DNA of 64,000 nucleotides from Maribellus maritimus (GTDB taxonomy: Bacteria; Bacteroidota; Bacteroidia; Bacteroidales; Prolixibacteraceae), in NCBI RefSeq assembly GCF_022267315.1, contig NZ_JAIKLE010000029.1, positions 20,117 to 84,116 on the forward strand, in the 5' to 3' direction. Each line of letters begins with the position of its first letter. Position 1 is the first letter of the stretch. The translations under genes were made by a program, and so were the position numbers. Below the pieces are notes generated by a model. The model saw only the letters and a program-made list of their open reading frames with translations. It did not search any database and had not been told where the DNA came from. Below, one piece after another: positions 55,692 through 63,979 of this stretch.

Positions 55692-57509
55692 ATGAGAAAA
55701 AAATACAATAACAAGCAAATAGAAGATTGGGCGACTATAGCCGTCAAAGACTGTTTGTCGATGACAGATACCCTTAGCCAATTTATAAAAGAGAATGATA
55801 AAACTCCTTCATGGGATGGTGAAGTTTTAATCTATAAAAGCAATAGAACTGATAAAAAGGATATTATCGGTAAAGTTACGGTTCAGGTTAAAGGAGAAAT
55901 GGCCGATAATATCAATAGAGAAGAATGCTCTTTCTCTGTTGATATGACTGACCTGGTTAATTATAAAAACGATGGGGGGACTATTTATTTTGTCGTGTTA
56001 ATAGATAAAAAGAATCCAAGCAAAAGAAAGGTCTTTTATGACACATTAACACCCTTAAAGATTGATTATTACATAAAAGGGCATAAAAATCAGAATTCGC
56101 GGGTCATAAAACTAAAAAGGCTTCCTGTGGATAAATATTCAATTCAAACAATTTTTTATAATTTTTATCAGGACAGTAAAAAACAACATAGTTTCAGTAA
56201 TATACCTCCAATTAAATTGAGAACATTGTCATCAAGTAATGACATTGTAGAAATTACATCAAGTCTGACTATTTTTTCACCTAATAAGAAGCTTTCATCT
56301 CCTATACAGACATTTTTAAATAATGAAGTCTATTGGTATGCGAAAATTGCAAATAGCCCTATTCTTCACCCTATTGAATTGGTTTCTGAAATGAAAGTGG
56401 TTTCCAAAGATGGATTTCCTCCAATCTTTGTTAATGGGGATAGATACGACAACTATATGTCCGAAACACAAACAAAAGATGATATTACCATCCAGTTTGG
56501 AGAAAGTACGACGCTAGTTTTTATAAAGAATGGAAAGGGAGCCAGACTGGATTACAGACTGACTGGTATGCTGAGAAATAGGATAAAGGATCTTAATTTT
56601 ATAATAAGCATAATAGAAACTGGAGTAATTGTTTTTGGGGAAAATAAAAAGGTGAATTTAGGACAAATACACGCTAACACCCCTTTTGACATCATTTCTG
56701 CCAAAAAGCAATTAGAGTCATATAAGCGTATTGAGCAATTTTGGAAATCATTGCAAGTTAAGGTGGATTTTGATATCGGGAATATTGATTCTAACTCGAG
56801 TTTAGAGGAGTTGTATCTATTAATGAAATCAATTAATGGCAAGCAAGCCATTCACATTAATCTAGATGGAGAACATACCGGATATTTACTTCATAAAAGT
56901 ATGTCAAACTTCCAAATTTTACTTTTTTTGGATGCCGTTGACAAAAAGAAGTCCTTATACAAAGTGTATAACTTTTTTGATTATAAGGGGATTTTTAAAG
57001 TTGCGAGAGGTAATACAGAATACATCGCGTCCCACTACTCAGTATTATCTCCAGATGATTATATCGAATTGTCAAATATTGATCTTTCAAAAATGCTTCC
57101 GTCATATAAAATACTGACTGATAGAAATGTAAACATATTTGAAGCTGCAAATTATGATTTACTAAATCTATTATTTGCTTATGACAAACATACTGACCAT
57201 CCTATTGAGATTCATAACACAGCCAAGGAGATAGCTTCTTGGCTTCTAAATGAAAGTGCAGATAATTTACATGCTGAAATAAAAATGATTAATTATCTAC
57301 AAACAATAAAACGAGAAAGAGAGCTCTCCGCAGAGGAAAACAAAAGACTATATGAAATTTCAGAAAATGAAAATAGTAGTTTAATGTTCAAGTTGGGAGC
57401 TAATTTATTGCTTGAAAACCATAAAGTAGCAAGAATACAATTTGAACAGCTTTGCGAGCAAGACCAAGAAGCATTTCGATCTTTTCCTATCTATAAGTTT
57501 TGGAAATAA
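55692..57509 (+). CDS. DUF4365-domain protein with predicted nuclease fold (candidate defence gene)
   Basis: 605 residues, AT-rich. The N-terminal domain has PSWDGEVLIYKS and GKVTVQVKGE, matching DUF4365: an Asp/Glu strand and QVKG, a PD-(D/E)xK-like core. DMTDLVNYKNDGGTIYFVVLID continues the fold. The remaining 420 residues are not recognised; they contain HIHINLDGEHTG-like strands (here IHINLDGEHTGYLLH) and a Glu-rich C-terminal helical part. DUF4365 proteins appear in predicted restriction or abortive systems. As a single gene with its own spacer, it could be a stand-alone conflict gene. Cleavage is not shown. Confidence 0.75.
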   Translation: MRKKYNNKQIEDWATIAVKDCLSMTDTLSQFIKENDKTPSWDGEVLIYKSNRTDKKDIIGKVTVQVKGEMADNINREECSFSVDMTDLVNYKNDGGTIYFVVLIDKKNPSKRKVFYDTLTPLKIDYYIKGHKNQNSRVIKLKRLPVDKYSIQTIFYNFYQDSKKQHSFSNIPPIKLRTLSSSNDIVEITSSLTIFSPNKKLSSPIQTFLNNEVYWYAKIANSPILHPIELVSEMKVVSKDGFPPIFVNGDRYDNYMSETQTKDDITIQFGESTTLVFIKNGKGARLDYRLTGMLRNRIKDLNFIISIIETGVIVFGENKKVNLGQIHANTPFDIISAKKQLESYKRIEQFWKSLQVKVDFDIGNIDSNSSLEELYLLMKSINGKQAIHINLDGEHTGYLLHKSMSNFQILLFLDAVDKKKSLYKVYNFFDYKGIFKVARGNTEYIASHYSVLSPDDYIELSNIDLSKMLPSYKILTDRNVNIFEAANYDLLNLLFAYDKHTDHPIEIHNTAKEIASWLLNESADNLHAEIKMINYLQTIKRERELSAEENKRLYEISENENSSLMFKLGANLLLENHKVARIQFEQLCEQDQEAFRSFPIYKFWK

Positions 57510-57562
57510 TTGGTTTTTAACCTAAAAAGTTAAAGGGAGAAACCATCATTAAAGGGCTTTTT

Positions 57563-57626
57563 GTTACTTTTTCTCCGCTCAGGTGACCGGCTCATGGAAA
57601 AAGTAACAGGCGGTAAAATCCGCCTG
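57563..57626. terminator. Two hairpins between DUF4365 and the next - strand gene
   Basis: GTTACTTTTTC (57563-57573) pairs with GAAAAAGTAAC (57597-57607), 11 perfect bases. Directly after it CAGGCGG (57607-57613) pairs with CCGCCTG (57620-57626). Both lie between convergent genes and can act as a bidirectional terminator; neither has a long T-run. Confidence 0.55.
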
Positions 57627-57650
57627 TCTGTTTACTTCATCTGTTTTGTT

Positions 57651-58649
57651 TTAATCCAATCCGAAATAGCAGGCTAAACGCTGTTCTTTTGACTTGGGAA
57701 ATATCCAACCTGCGATTTTTTCCCCCTTAAAAGTCAATCGGTTGTTAAACCGTCCGCCCATTGCTTTGAGTTCGTCTTTAATTGGCTTGGTATTTCCGAA
57801 AACAGCGACCGCTTTGGCTGAATATTCCACCATGGTACAATTGGCTTTATCTTCCATGGGGGTATCAGACGGTGTTCCATTCGGCTTATTAATGTGTATG
57901 TTATCTTCGTTCCCTGCGATGTATGCGAATTCCTCAATTGTTCTGGAACGATCATATACAGGCACTTTTTCAATTATCCACCCGTGATATTTGCTTTCTC
58001 CCAGATAGTAACCTGCACCCATGCTGTATTTTTCCCGGTGTTCGTAATCCTTATTGAATTCCGAGAGGTAAGCCGTTTCTTCGAAATTGGGGGCATGTTT
58101 GCGCATCTCCGAAAAAATGTCCCTTTTGTGTGTAGAAAAACCTAAAATGACGGTGCGCTGTGTGCTGCTTGCAAAGTAGTCGGTTTGCATATCGCTTTCA
58201 TCCTGCTTCAACCTTGCCACAATAACAGCCTGTGCAGCTTCGGGGAATATATCGGTGAAGCGTCTGCGACCGACCTGTTTTACTTCGCTAATCCTTATCC
58301 GCTCTATTTCGGCTTCGTCCTCCTCTGCTTTGGCTTTCGATTGTGCTTCCTGAAGGAGTATAGCCACTTCAAACGCATCCATAAATTCCGGTTTTACATC
58401 ATCGTAATACCTGCCAATGCCGAATTTTTTTGATAAGGGGTTTATTATGTCGGTCCTGTCCAAAGCTTTGGTGTCGGTATTGATTAGATGATACATAAAT
58501 CCCCGGTTGTTGATGTGTTCCACTTTGTAAACCACATACCGGGATTCGCTCATCGCATAACCATAACCGATAACAACCTGATTTTCTTTTACCACCTGTA
58601 CTTCGGTATCGGTGGTAGTTTTTCCGAATAGTGAATAATACTTTGCCAT
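57651..58649 (-). CDS. Conserved ICE accessory protein, unknown function
   Basis: 332 residues, hydrophilic. The ending (KAVAVFGNTKPIKDELKAMGGRFNNRLTFKGEKIAGWIFPKS) is a short domain seen at the end of several large mobile-element proteins and may bind DNA. The N-terminal part includes an acidic helix (AQSKAKAEEDEAEIERIRISEVKQ). No signal or membrane span was found. It shares a strand and short spacing with the small membrane-protein gene upstream. Confidence 0.7.
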   Translation of the reverse strand: MAKYYSLFGKTTTDTEVQVVKENQVVIGYGYAMSESRYVVYKVEHINNRGFMYHLINTDTKALDRTDIINPLSKKFGIGRYYDDVKPEFMDAFEVAILLQEAQSKAKAEEDEAEIERIRISEVKQVGRRRFTDIFPEAAQAVIVARLKQDESDMQTDYFASSTQRTVILGFSTHKRDIFSEMRKHAPNFEETAYLSEFNKDYEHREKYSMGAGYYLGESKYHGWIIEKVPVYDRSRTIEEFAYIAGNEDNIHINKPNGTPSDTPMEDKANCTMVEYSAKAVAVFGNTKPIKDELKAMGGRFNNRLTFKGEKIAGWIFPKSKEQRLACYFGLD

Positions 58650-58660
58650 TGTTTTTACTA

Positions 58661-58897
58661 TTAAAAGATTAATGAAACCAGCAAAGCCAGAATGATTATG
58701 AGAACGACAAGGGAGACAAGACAGGAAGCCAGTTGTTTAATAACTGCCCAACCGAGGTATAAACCCAAGAGCACCCAGATAAACCCTGTTCCCCAAACAT
58801 AGAAACCCAATGCTATCAGAGCGATTTTCACAACCAGTTTTATGTTGGTTGGAAGGTAGGTAGATCGTTGTTTCCTATTTTTTACTGTGCTTCTCAT
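58661..58897 (-). CDS. Small membrane protein, unknown function
   Basis: 78 residues. A basic N-terminus (RSTVKNRKQRSTYLP) and two or three membrane segments: LVVKIALIALGFYVWGTGFIWVLLGLYLGWAVI and CLVSLVVLIIILALLVSLIF. It ends 11 bp before the next gene. Similar tiny membrane proteins occur next to ICE accessory genes; no function can be given. Confidence 0.62.
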   Translation of the reverse strand: MRSTVKNRKQRSTYLPTNIKLVVKIALIALGFYVWGTGFIWVLLGLYLGWAVIKQLASCLVSLVVLIIILALLVSLIF

Positions 58898-59304
58898 AAT
58901 TTCTGACCTTTTTTTTATGCCGTATCGGAGCCGGTGAGGAGTGACCGTGTTTCAGGGGCATGGGAAAGTAGTGTTTAGCCGATGTCAAATTTTTTGTGGG
59001 AAATACACTCATCAGAAAGGAAAGAGGAAGATTTTCCGCAAAACCGTCAGGCTTGAATTTGCGTCGGCGTTAAGAACACGGAAATACTTTCGCACCTGAA
59101 TGCGGTTGCTCTGAACCGCCATCGGCATACTGTTGCAAGAGGGAAGAAATTATACAGGGAGAAGTGCAGTAAAAACTAAACTGTTTCAATTCGTGGTTTA
59201 ATGGTATAACCGCATAAGCAAGCGGGATTTATCCGACTTCATTTAAATCATTCTTTTTCAGAAATGAAGATTTCTCCAATTTGTAATGAACTAATTTTTA
59301 GGAT
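58898..59304. other. Noncoding stretch before the small ICE gene
   Basis: About 400 bp with no gene seen. It contains a GCGGTT/AACCGC hairpin (59102-59119). It probably carries promoters for the divergent groups at 58897 (-) and 59305 (+). Confidence 0.4.
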
Positions 59305-59481
59305 ATGATAGCGAATAAATCGGAAAACGATGGTGGAAGCAGAATTTCACCGGAACGGGCAATCAAACTTTTGAAAGAAGATGGAATAGATGTTACCATT
59401 GAGCAGGCGAAGGTTATACTTGATTTTATGTACGAAATGGCAGAAATTATTGTGGACCAATTCCTCGATTCCCCACAATAA
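59305..59481 (+). CDS. Short ICE protein (58 residues)
   Basis: A short frame MIANKSENDGGSRISPERAI and onward to FLDSPQ, with SPERAIKLLKEDGIDVTIEQAKVILDFMYEMAEI. This pattern (xSPERAxxxLKxxGxxVTxEQAxxILxFxY) recurs, to my knowledge, in short proteins next to Bacteroides ICE integrases. It may be a small DNA- or protein-binding helper. It is followed by 168 bp and then the first HTH gene. Confidence 0.65.
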   Translation: MIANKSENDGGSRISPERAIKLLKEDGIDVTIEQAKVILDFMYEMAEIIVDQFLDSPQ

Positions 59482-59649
59482 TTTCACGATGAAATAACTG
59501 ACAGGTTGAAAAATACATCACTCAGCCTGAGAGGACAATAAACCGCCACCGGTGTGACAAATGCTGCCAACTTGCTTTAAATCAGCAGGAGTACCTGTTG
59601 TTTTGCTTTATTTTGGGTGAAGGAAGAAAAACTTAAAAAAACAATAGCA

Positions 59650-59973
59650 ATGGAAATCGTAAATATAGATGCAGAAACATTTGAAAGAATGCTCACGAAG
59701 TTTGAAACCTTCGCCACAAAAATGGAGCAACTTTACCGGCAACATAGTACCCACGATATAGGCGAATGGCTGGACAACCAGGATGTTTGCCTGTTGTTGA
59801 ATATCTCGCCAAGGACACTACAAACACTCAGGGACAACGGAACGCTTGCTTTTTCACGTATCAGCCATAAAATCTATTACAAAGCGGAAGACGTGGGAAA
59901 GATTCTGCCGATAATAGAGGGTAAACGCCAACAGCATGCCCGTAAACGAAGAATGGCCGTAAAAAAAGTATGA
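59650..59973 (+). CDS. Excisionase-like HTH protein
   Basis: 107 residues from the ATG at 59650; an upstream in-frame GTG (59617) would add 11. A helical N-terminus (NIDAETFERMLTKFETFATKMEQLYRQ) precedes the HTH_17-type domain: DVCLLLNISPRTLQTLRDNGTLAFSRISHKIYYKAEDVGKIL. The tail is basic. It and the next gene form a pair like xis2c/xis2d of CTnDOT. It probably binds att DNA or regulates the excision genes. Confidence 0.82.
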   Translation: MEIVNIDAETFERMLTKFETFATKMEQLYRQHSTHDIGEWLDNQDVCLLLNISPRTLQTLRDNGTLAFSRISHKIYYKAEDVGKILPIIEGKRQQHARKRRMAVKKV

Positions 59974-59998
59974 TTGTGAATTTTTAAAAATCAGGATT

Positions 59999-60301
59999 AT
60001 GGGCAACCAGTTAATTACATCGGAAAATGATGAAAGGGTAAAATCATTCTTTCAAACATTGGAACGTATTTCCCGGCTAATGGGAGATATGTTCGCTTCC
60101 CGAAAACCTGAATTAAACGGGGAAAGTTTTTACACTGACGAGGAATTGTCGAAGAAATTGAAAATCAGCCGCCGGAGTTTACAGGACTACCGAAATGAGG
60201 GACGAATTTCTTATGTAAAATTGGGAGGGAAAATACTTTATCGGTCTTCTGACGTTGAGAAAATGTTGCATGACGGGTATCGGGAGCGATTTAAAAAATA
60301 G
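59999..60301 (+). CDS. Excisionase-like HTH protein (second of the pair)
   Basis: 100 residues. An N-terminal helix (ERVKSFFQTLERISRLMGDMF) is followed by FYTDEELSKKLKISRRSLQDYRNEGRISYVKLGGKILYRSSDVEKML, the HTH_17/Xis type. It lies 25 bp after the previous gene, converges on the integrases and is separated from them by a bidirectional terminator. A role with the integrases in excision is inferred. Confidence 0.85.
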   Translation: MGNQLITSENDERVKSFFQTLERISRLMGDMFASRKPELNGESFYTDEELSKKLKISRRSLQDYRNEGRISYVKLGGKILYRSSDVEKMLHDGYRERFKK

Positions 60302-60378
60302 AACATATCGGTTCCTGTTCTCCTTTTTTCTTGTGGAAGATGTTCCTATCAATTTGTACCCGGGAGAATGTTGTAACA

Positions 60379-60415
60379 AAAATGGCAGGCTATAATTATT
60401 ACAGCCCGCCATTTT
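60379..60415. terminator. Bidirectional terminator between HTH pair and integrase
   Basis: AAAATGGCAGGCT (60379-60391) pairs with AGCCCGCCATTTT (60403-60415), 12 of 13 positions, with A- and T-rich ends on both strands. It lies between the end of the second HTH gene and the end of the first integrase. Confidence 0.8.
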
Positions 60416-60446
60416 CCATCTCTGAAAGATTGACCAGAATTACCTG

Positions 60447-61667
60447 TCAGTGCTCATTTTCGGCAGTTTCCGCTTTCCCAATTAATCTTCTTCGTGTTAT
60501 CAGTTTATCCATATCTTCCGAGATTTTATCATCAGTTACTTTGGCATAAACCTGCGTGGTTGAAATATTGGTATGTCCCATCATTTTGCTGATACTTTCG
60601 ATAGGAACGCCGGATGAAAGCATTAATGTCCCGAACGAATGCCGTGCCATATGGTAACTGAGGTTTTTCGACCTTCCCATGATAAAGCCTATTTGATGTA
60701 CTTCGGGCCAAATCATATCACGTTTTGGCAAAGGAAAAACAGGTTGCGTATCATCGCTTGCATTGTAAAGCGCGAGTATTTGCAAAGCTGCCGGGTGCAG
60801 CGGTATAAAAGCTTCCACTTTGGTTTTTGCCCTGTTTATGCGGATAAATACCCGTCCTTCTGCTGTTTTTCCGATATGGCGTGGGTACAGATTCCGAATA
60901 TCAACATATGATAGCCCGGTAAATACAGAAAAGATAAATGCCCTTCTTATCAATTCCTTGCGCTGGTCAGGCATGGGGTTTCCCATAAGCCATTGGAGCT
61001 CATTTCTGCTGATATGCCTGAGTTGGGGTGGGGCTTTCTTTTCATATTTAACATCTTCTATGGGGTTTGCCCTTAGTATCCCCTGGTCAACAGCAATGTA
61101 GATAAGCCGGTTCAGCCAGCGAAGGCAATGGTTTATATGGCTTGACTGGTATCCCAAATCCTGCTTCAGAAAGTCTTTGAACGAGTTACCAAACCGTTCT
61201 GTAATATCGGTAAACAAAATATCGTTCATCCCCAGCGAAGCAACAAAATCGCTAAGGTTCTTGTGGGTAAGCTTCGATTGATGGTAAGAGGACTTAGAAT
61301 TAATAACCTTGGAACGTACCCTCAGCCGTTCCCGTTCCACTTCTCCTGCCTGTAACAGGTTTACCGCTACCATATCCGGTTTTGTGATGGTATTTTTGAG
61401 CAATACGGCACTGATAACGCCCTGTTCTTTGATGATGTCTTCATAAGCATGCTCCACCCGTTGCTGGAATTCCTTTAAAAGGTTGTTATCCCTGATAACC
61501 GCAATTTCCTGTTGCTTACTGTCCCAATCTTCTGGACGGCAATAAATACCGGTGGTTACTGTACTGTTCTTACCGTCGATACTGATACGGCACATAATGG
61601 CCGTAGTTCCGTCCGCTTTTACTTTGCTGCGGTTGATATAAAATAATATTGAAAATGTACTGCGCAT
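60447..61667 (-). CDS. Tyrosine recombinase (IntDOT-like)
   Basis: 406 residues with an N-terminal arm-binding part, a core-binding domain and the catalytic domain. HMARHSF, GHTNISTTQVYAKV give the His-x-x-Arg, His and nucleophile Tyr. At the first Arg position the motif reads TGLSYVD, Ser instead of Arg, as reported for IntDOT. It is transcribed toward the HTH pair and lies 24 bp after the terminal integrase, probably in one transcript. Which of the two integrates the element is not known. Confidence 0.92.
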   Translation of the reverse strand: MRSTFSILFYINRSKVKADGTTAIMCRISIDGKNSTVTTGIYCRPEDWDSKQQEIAVIRDNNLLKEFQQRVEHAYEDIIKEQGVISAVLLKNTITKPDMVAVNLLQAGEVERERLRVRSKVINSKSSYHQSKLTHKNLSDFVASLGMNDILFTDITERFGNSFKDFLKQDLGYQSSHINHCLRWLNRLIYIAVDQGILRANPIEDVKYEKKAPPQLRHISRNELQWLMGNPMPDQRKELIRRAFIFSVFTGLSYVDIRNLYPRHIGKTAEGRVFIRINRAKTKVEAFIPLHPAALQILALYNASDDTQPVFPLPKRDMIWPEVHQIGFIMGRSKNLSYHMARHSFGTLMLSSGVPIESISKMMGHTNISTTQVYAKVTDDKISEDMDKLITRRRLIGKAETAENEH

Positions 61668-61691
61668 AACGATTCGTTTTTAATGTTAGAA

Positions 61692-62921
61692 TTAAAGTTT
61701 AAGTGATAAATCCTGTGTTGCTACTATAAAGCTGTCCATGTCTTCGAAAAGCTTTTTTGGGGTTACACGGGCATAAATTTGTGTCGTTTTTATGTCCTTA
61801 TGTCCAAGCATCCGGCTGATGGTTTCTATCGGTACACCGGCTTCGAGCGTAATGAGCGAGGCGAACGAGTGCCTGCCCATGTGGTAGGTCAGTTTGTCTT
61901 TCATGCCGGTAAGCACACGTAGCCCTTGCAGGTTTTGGCGTAGTGACGTGTAGTTGATATGAGGGAAAAGTGTTTCCCTTGTTTCATCCTTGTACTTTTC
62001 TATCAGCTCAATGGCTTCAGGCAATAGTTTTACACGGCTAAGCCTACCGTTCTTTTGTCGGTAATATTTAAGCCACAGGTCGTTGTTATTGTCTGTTTGC
62101 AGGTTTTCTTTGGAAACAGAAACAGTGTCAGTATAGGCAGTTCCGGTATAACAGGCGAACAGGAACAAGTCCCGGGTAAGGATATGGGAATATTGGGTGT
62201 CGGGGATTATCAGGTCGCGGATTTTTTCAAAATTTTCCTTGCTAAGCGATTTAGGCGTACTTAGTTTTTGCTTTGGGATACTGAAGTGGGCAAAATAATG
62301 TTTGTCCGAATGTCCTTCCTTGTACGCAATTTTACAAATCTTTTTCAGGATACACAGGTAGTGGCGCAGCGTTTCGTTGCCCAGTTTCTTGTCCAGGACA
62401 ATAAAATCCTGATAGTCGCGGATAAACTGTTCGGAAAGTTGCCCAAAGGCAAGGTCGGTTACGTTGAATTCTTTTTTGATGAATTCTGCCACGGTTTGAC
62501 GGGTGTAGAGGTAATGGGCAATTGTTTTTGGAGAGCGGTCAACCCCGATGCGTTTGCGAAACCTTTCGATAAAACAGTCCATGAGTTGCAGCAAAGTCAT
62601 TTGCGTCCCCATGTTCCCCTGGAACATATTTTTTATGTCTGTGGCATCAAAAAACTGTTTGCGCCCCGCAAGTGTATCGTATGCCGAATGGACTACAAGT
62701 AGAAGTTTTTCCAGTTTTGCATTTACCGATACGGCCTCATGGCTTTTGCCGTTCAGTCGGCTTTCTCGTGGGTTCCACAGTCTGGGGTTGCAGGATAGTT
62801 TACAACTGAACTGTGCCATGGAGCGGTTTAGGGTGATGCGCCCCATAATGGCTGCTTTGCCCCCTTTGTCGGGGCTGCTCTTTTTGAGGTAGAGCAATAC
62901 CTTGAATCTTTCAATTTTCAT
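61692..62921 (-). CDS. Tyrosine recombinase, terminal integrase
   Basis: 409 residues of the same family as its neighbour, with HMGRHSF and GHKDIKTTQIYARV for the last catalytic residues. The first Arg position reads TGTAYTD (Ala where XerC/D-like proteins have Arg). It is the outermost gene of the element on the right side, 270 bp from the candidate att core, as expected of the main integrase. TGGTAAC repeats lie just upstream (63032-63079). Confidence 0.92.
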   Translation of the reverse strand: MKIERFKVLLYLKKSSPDKGGKAAIMGRITLNRSMAQFSCKLSCNPRLWNPRESRLNGKSHEAVSVNAKLEKLLLVVHSAYDTLAGRKQFFDATDIKNMFQGNMGTQMTLLQLMDCFIERFRKRIGVDRSPKTIAHYLYTRQTVAEFIKKEFNVTDLAFGQLSEQFIRDYQDFIVLDKKLGNETLRHYLCILKKICKIAYKEGHSDKHYFAHFSIPKQKLSTPKSLSKENFEKIRDLIIPDTQYSHILTRDLFLFACYTGTAYTDTVSVSKENLQTDNNNDLWLKYYRQKNGRLSRVKLLPEAIELIEKYKDETRETLFPHINYTSLRQNLQGLRVLTGMKDKLTYHMGRHSFASLITLEAGVPIETISRMLGHKDIKTTQIYARVTPKKLFEDMDSFIVATQDLSLKL

Positions 62922-63250
62922 ACGCTTATTTTTATGGGTAAAATTACCCGTTATATAAGCGCCCTTTGTTATGCAAAATACTGTGAATCAGTGAATAATA
63001 TTCCGGTTTTCATTTCAGCAACCTGCTACTGGTTACCAATCTGGTGTTTGGTAACTGCCGGTTAACGCTTTGGTAACTGAAAGACTGCAATATTCTGCCG
63101 AAATCTGTTAACCCACGAAATGCAAAAAGAAGAAAATATACTCATTTTAAACTTGTTACGTTCTATCTGCACTACTCTGTTTTGACCTGCTTTTGCTTTG
63201 TTTTTTAACAAACCCCGCAATGCAATTTACAATTTGTTATGGGCTGAACT
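62922..63250. other. Right end of the element with candidate arm-type sites
   Basis: No gene seen. TTTGGTAACTG occurs at 63047-63057 and 63069-63079, with an inverted partial copy (GTTACCA at 63032-63038), all upstream of the terminal integrase. TTTTGCTT at 63191-63198 may be the right att core (also at 9068). Inverted GCAAAAA at 63124-63130 shares 7 bases with GCAAAAA near 9372, an alternative pair. Confidence 0.5.
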
Positions 63251-63892
63251 TTATTCATTTAGATATCGTTTTACTTTCTTTTCCACCGATTCCTCAAGTG
63301 TCAGTAAAAATACCGCAGCCCAAAGTCGGTCGTTACTATTATTAAAATCAAAGTCTTTGTTGTTAGATAAGAATCCTGCAACGATGGATGGAGACAAACT
63401 TCCCGAAATTTCAATCGCACCGTAAAAGTCCTTATAATACTCATTATTTTTTCCAAGGTCATGAATAAATTTCACAAAGTCTCCAGTATTATTTAAGTCA
63501 ATTGAAACAAAGTTTTCAGGATTATACAAGGTCGTATCTCTCGTTTTTACAATTCTTGAAGTCGTTGATTTAAACCATATTTTATTGAATACTGTCGAGT
63601 CAATACTGAATAGAAAGTTATATTTCATTTCTTCGTCAAAAGCCCATTCCAAATTACCATTAGCTGCATTTTCGTGAAGTAAGTCAAGATATTGGTGATA
63701 GGCTTTTTCAATCTCTTTTGATTTAGTTTTTGATAGTACTAAACTGTCAACAACCGAAACAATTTTGACCAATTCTTTTTTCTCTTTTTTGTCAAAGAAT
63801 TTCTCAATTTGCTTTGAATCTAAATCATTTTGTCCAATACATGAATTAGCAAAAATCGTGATTGTTGAAAATATTAAAATTAGTTTATGCAT
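63251..63892 (-). CDS. Exported hypothetical protein
   Basis: 213 residues. A signal peptide or lipoprotein signal (LIFSTITIFANSC) leads to a hydrophilic, helical mature part with SLSPSIVAGFLSNNKDFDFNNSNDRLWAAVFLLTLEESVEKKVKRYL. I do not recognise the family. It lies beyond the integrase and is probably chromosomal. Its end may be very near the right ICE border. Codon use is AT-rich but not distinctive. Confidence 0.72.
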   Translation of the reverse strand: MHKLILIFSTITIFANSCIGQNDLDSKQIEKFFDKKEKKELVKIVSVVDSLVLSKTKSKEIEKAYHQYLDLLHENAANGNLEWAFDEEMKYNFLFSIDSTVFNKIWFKSTTSRIVKTRDTTLYNPENFVSIDLNNTGDFVKFIHDLGKNNEYYKDFYGAIEISGSLSPSIVAGFLSNNKDFDFNNSNDRLWAAVFLLTLEESVEKKVKRYLNE

Positions 63893-63959
63893 CTCTGTTT
63901 TAGTTTGTCTAGTCCTAGAATACGGCTACAGGTTAAACATTGTATTAAGCAACATCATT

Positions 63960-63979
63960 AAACACCGTATTTGGTGTTT
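63960..63979. repeat. Small perfect hairpin at right edge
   Basis: AAACACC (63960-63966) and GGTGTTT (63973-63979) pair around GTATTT. It lies 68 bp upstream of the exported hypothetical gene and may belong to its promoter or to the next unseen gene as a terminator. Confidence 0.4.

Larger units (their letters stand above)
9068..63198. mobile_element. CTnDOT-superfamily integrative conjugative element (about 54 kb, ends approximate)
   Basis: The block holds everything needed for an ICE: two tyrosine recombinases at the right end, excisionase-like HTH genes, the regulator RteC, a relaxase with accessory protein and coupling protein (mobA, mobB, mobC), and a tra operon in the order typical of Bacteroides conjugative transposons. 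Cargo includes heavy-metal efflux, AbiE, an ABC-3C system and two further nuclease-like modules. The borders given are a short shared TTTTGCTT at 9068 and 63191. They are compatible with the TTTGC half-site used by IntDOT-type integrases, but so short that chance is possible. The flanking genes set outer limits of 9012 and 63250. Confidence 0.8.
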
